From an uncultured bacterium (GTDB lineage: Bacteria; Bacillota; Clostridia; Lachnospirales; Lachnospiraceae), in assembly GCA_947651225.1 (NCBI GenBank), contig CANSYK010000003.1, forward strand, positions 53,873 to 117,872: a stretch of 64,000 nt of DNA. The letters are read 5' to 3'. The notes under the pieces were generated by a model. The model made no database searches. It was not told the DNA's origin and worked only from the letters and a program-made list of their open reading frames with translations. The position numbers and the translations under genes are program-made. Below are positions 63,935-64,000 of this stretch, one piece after another. Positions within the stretch are counted from its first letter, which is position 1. Each line of letters opens with the position of its first letter.

Positions 63935-64000
63935 GCCACTCGACATATATTATACTGACGAGCAGAAAGATTTGCCAATTAATCACGCCGCAGTTACGTT

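Overview
The window reads as low-to-mid GC chromosomal DNA of a motile, endospore-lineage gut-type Clostridium, most likely family Lachnospiraceae. Reasons: a Gram-positive flagellar operon with a YlxF/MotE-like gene, the sporulation block spoIIGA-sigE-sigG-ylmC, hrcA-grpE-dnaK-dnaJ under a CIRCE operator, the diaminopimelate aminotransferase DapL, Glu-tRNA(Gln) amidotransferase GatCAB, and purine-rich ribosome binding sites. The genus cannot be fixed from the sequence alone. Almost all core genes lie on the minus strand.

Layout. 1-8.5 kb: flagellar basal-body operon, transcribed flgB-flgC-fliE-fliF-fliG-fliH-fliI-fliJ-motE-like-fliK, with fliK cut by the window edge. 8.7-13.5 kb: topA, dprA and comM-like genes. 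13.7-17.2 kb: nrdR, ylmC, sigG, sigE and spoIIGA, with a spoIIG-type promoter. 17.4-23 kb: a cell-surface operon (polymer-export ABC transporter, L,D-transpeptidase, LtaS-like sulfatase). 23.2-28.7 kb: a small unknown gene and the heat-shock operon. 28.8-31.4 kb: a second FliK-like gene behind a sigma-28 promoter, and a PilZ protein. 31.5-40.4 kb: gatCAB, a DUF1002 exported protein, dapL, a sulfotransferase and proS. 40.4-41.8 kb: small unknown genes with elaborate regulatory DNA. 41.8-51.1 kb: folC-folP, serC-serA and leuB-ilvD-ilvB.

The accessory part is 51.2-64 kb. It holds a frameshifted ATPase/nuclease-like gene, dut, a Uma2 remnant, two inward-facing Rpn-type nuclease/transposase paralogues, and between them a TetR regulator with a three-gene condensation domain / acyl carrier protein / AMP-ligase cluster. 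Next come remnants that look like a two-component/ABC-transporter locus, an alpha/beta hydrolase, a 207-bp element with terminal inverted repeats, a small gene and a MATE transporter.

How the genes work together. The first operon builds the MS ring, the C-ring switch protein, the export ATPase and the proximal rod; the second FliK-like gene is probably switched on late by sigma-28. SpoIIGA activates pro-sigma-E, and sigma-G follows downstream in the same gene order as in Bacillus. The leuB/ilvD/ilvB and serC/serA genes supply branched-chain amino acids and serine. The most notable system is the discrete C / ACP / A cluster at 55.8-59.0 kb, which probably joins an acyl group to an amine. The most notable non-coding element is a structured 5' leader at 41.36-41.47 kb in front of a 97-residue protein of unknown function.
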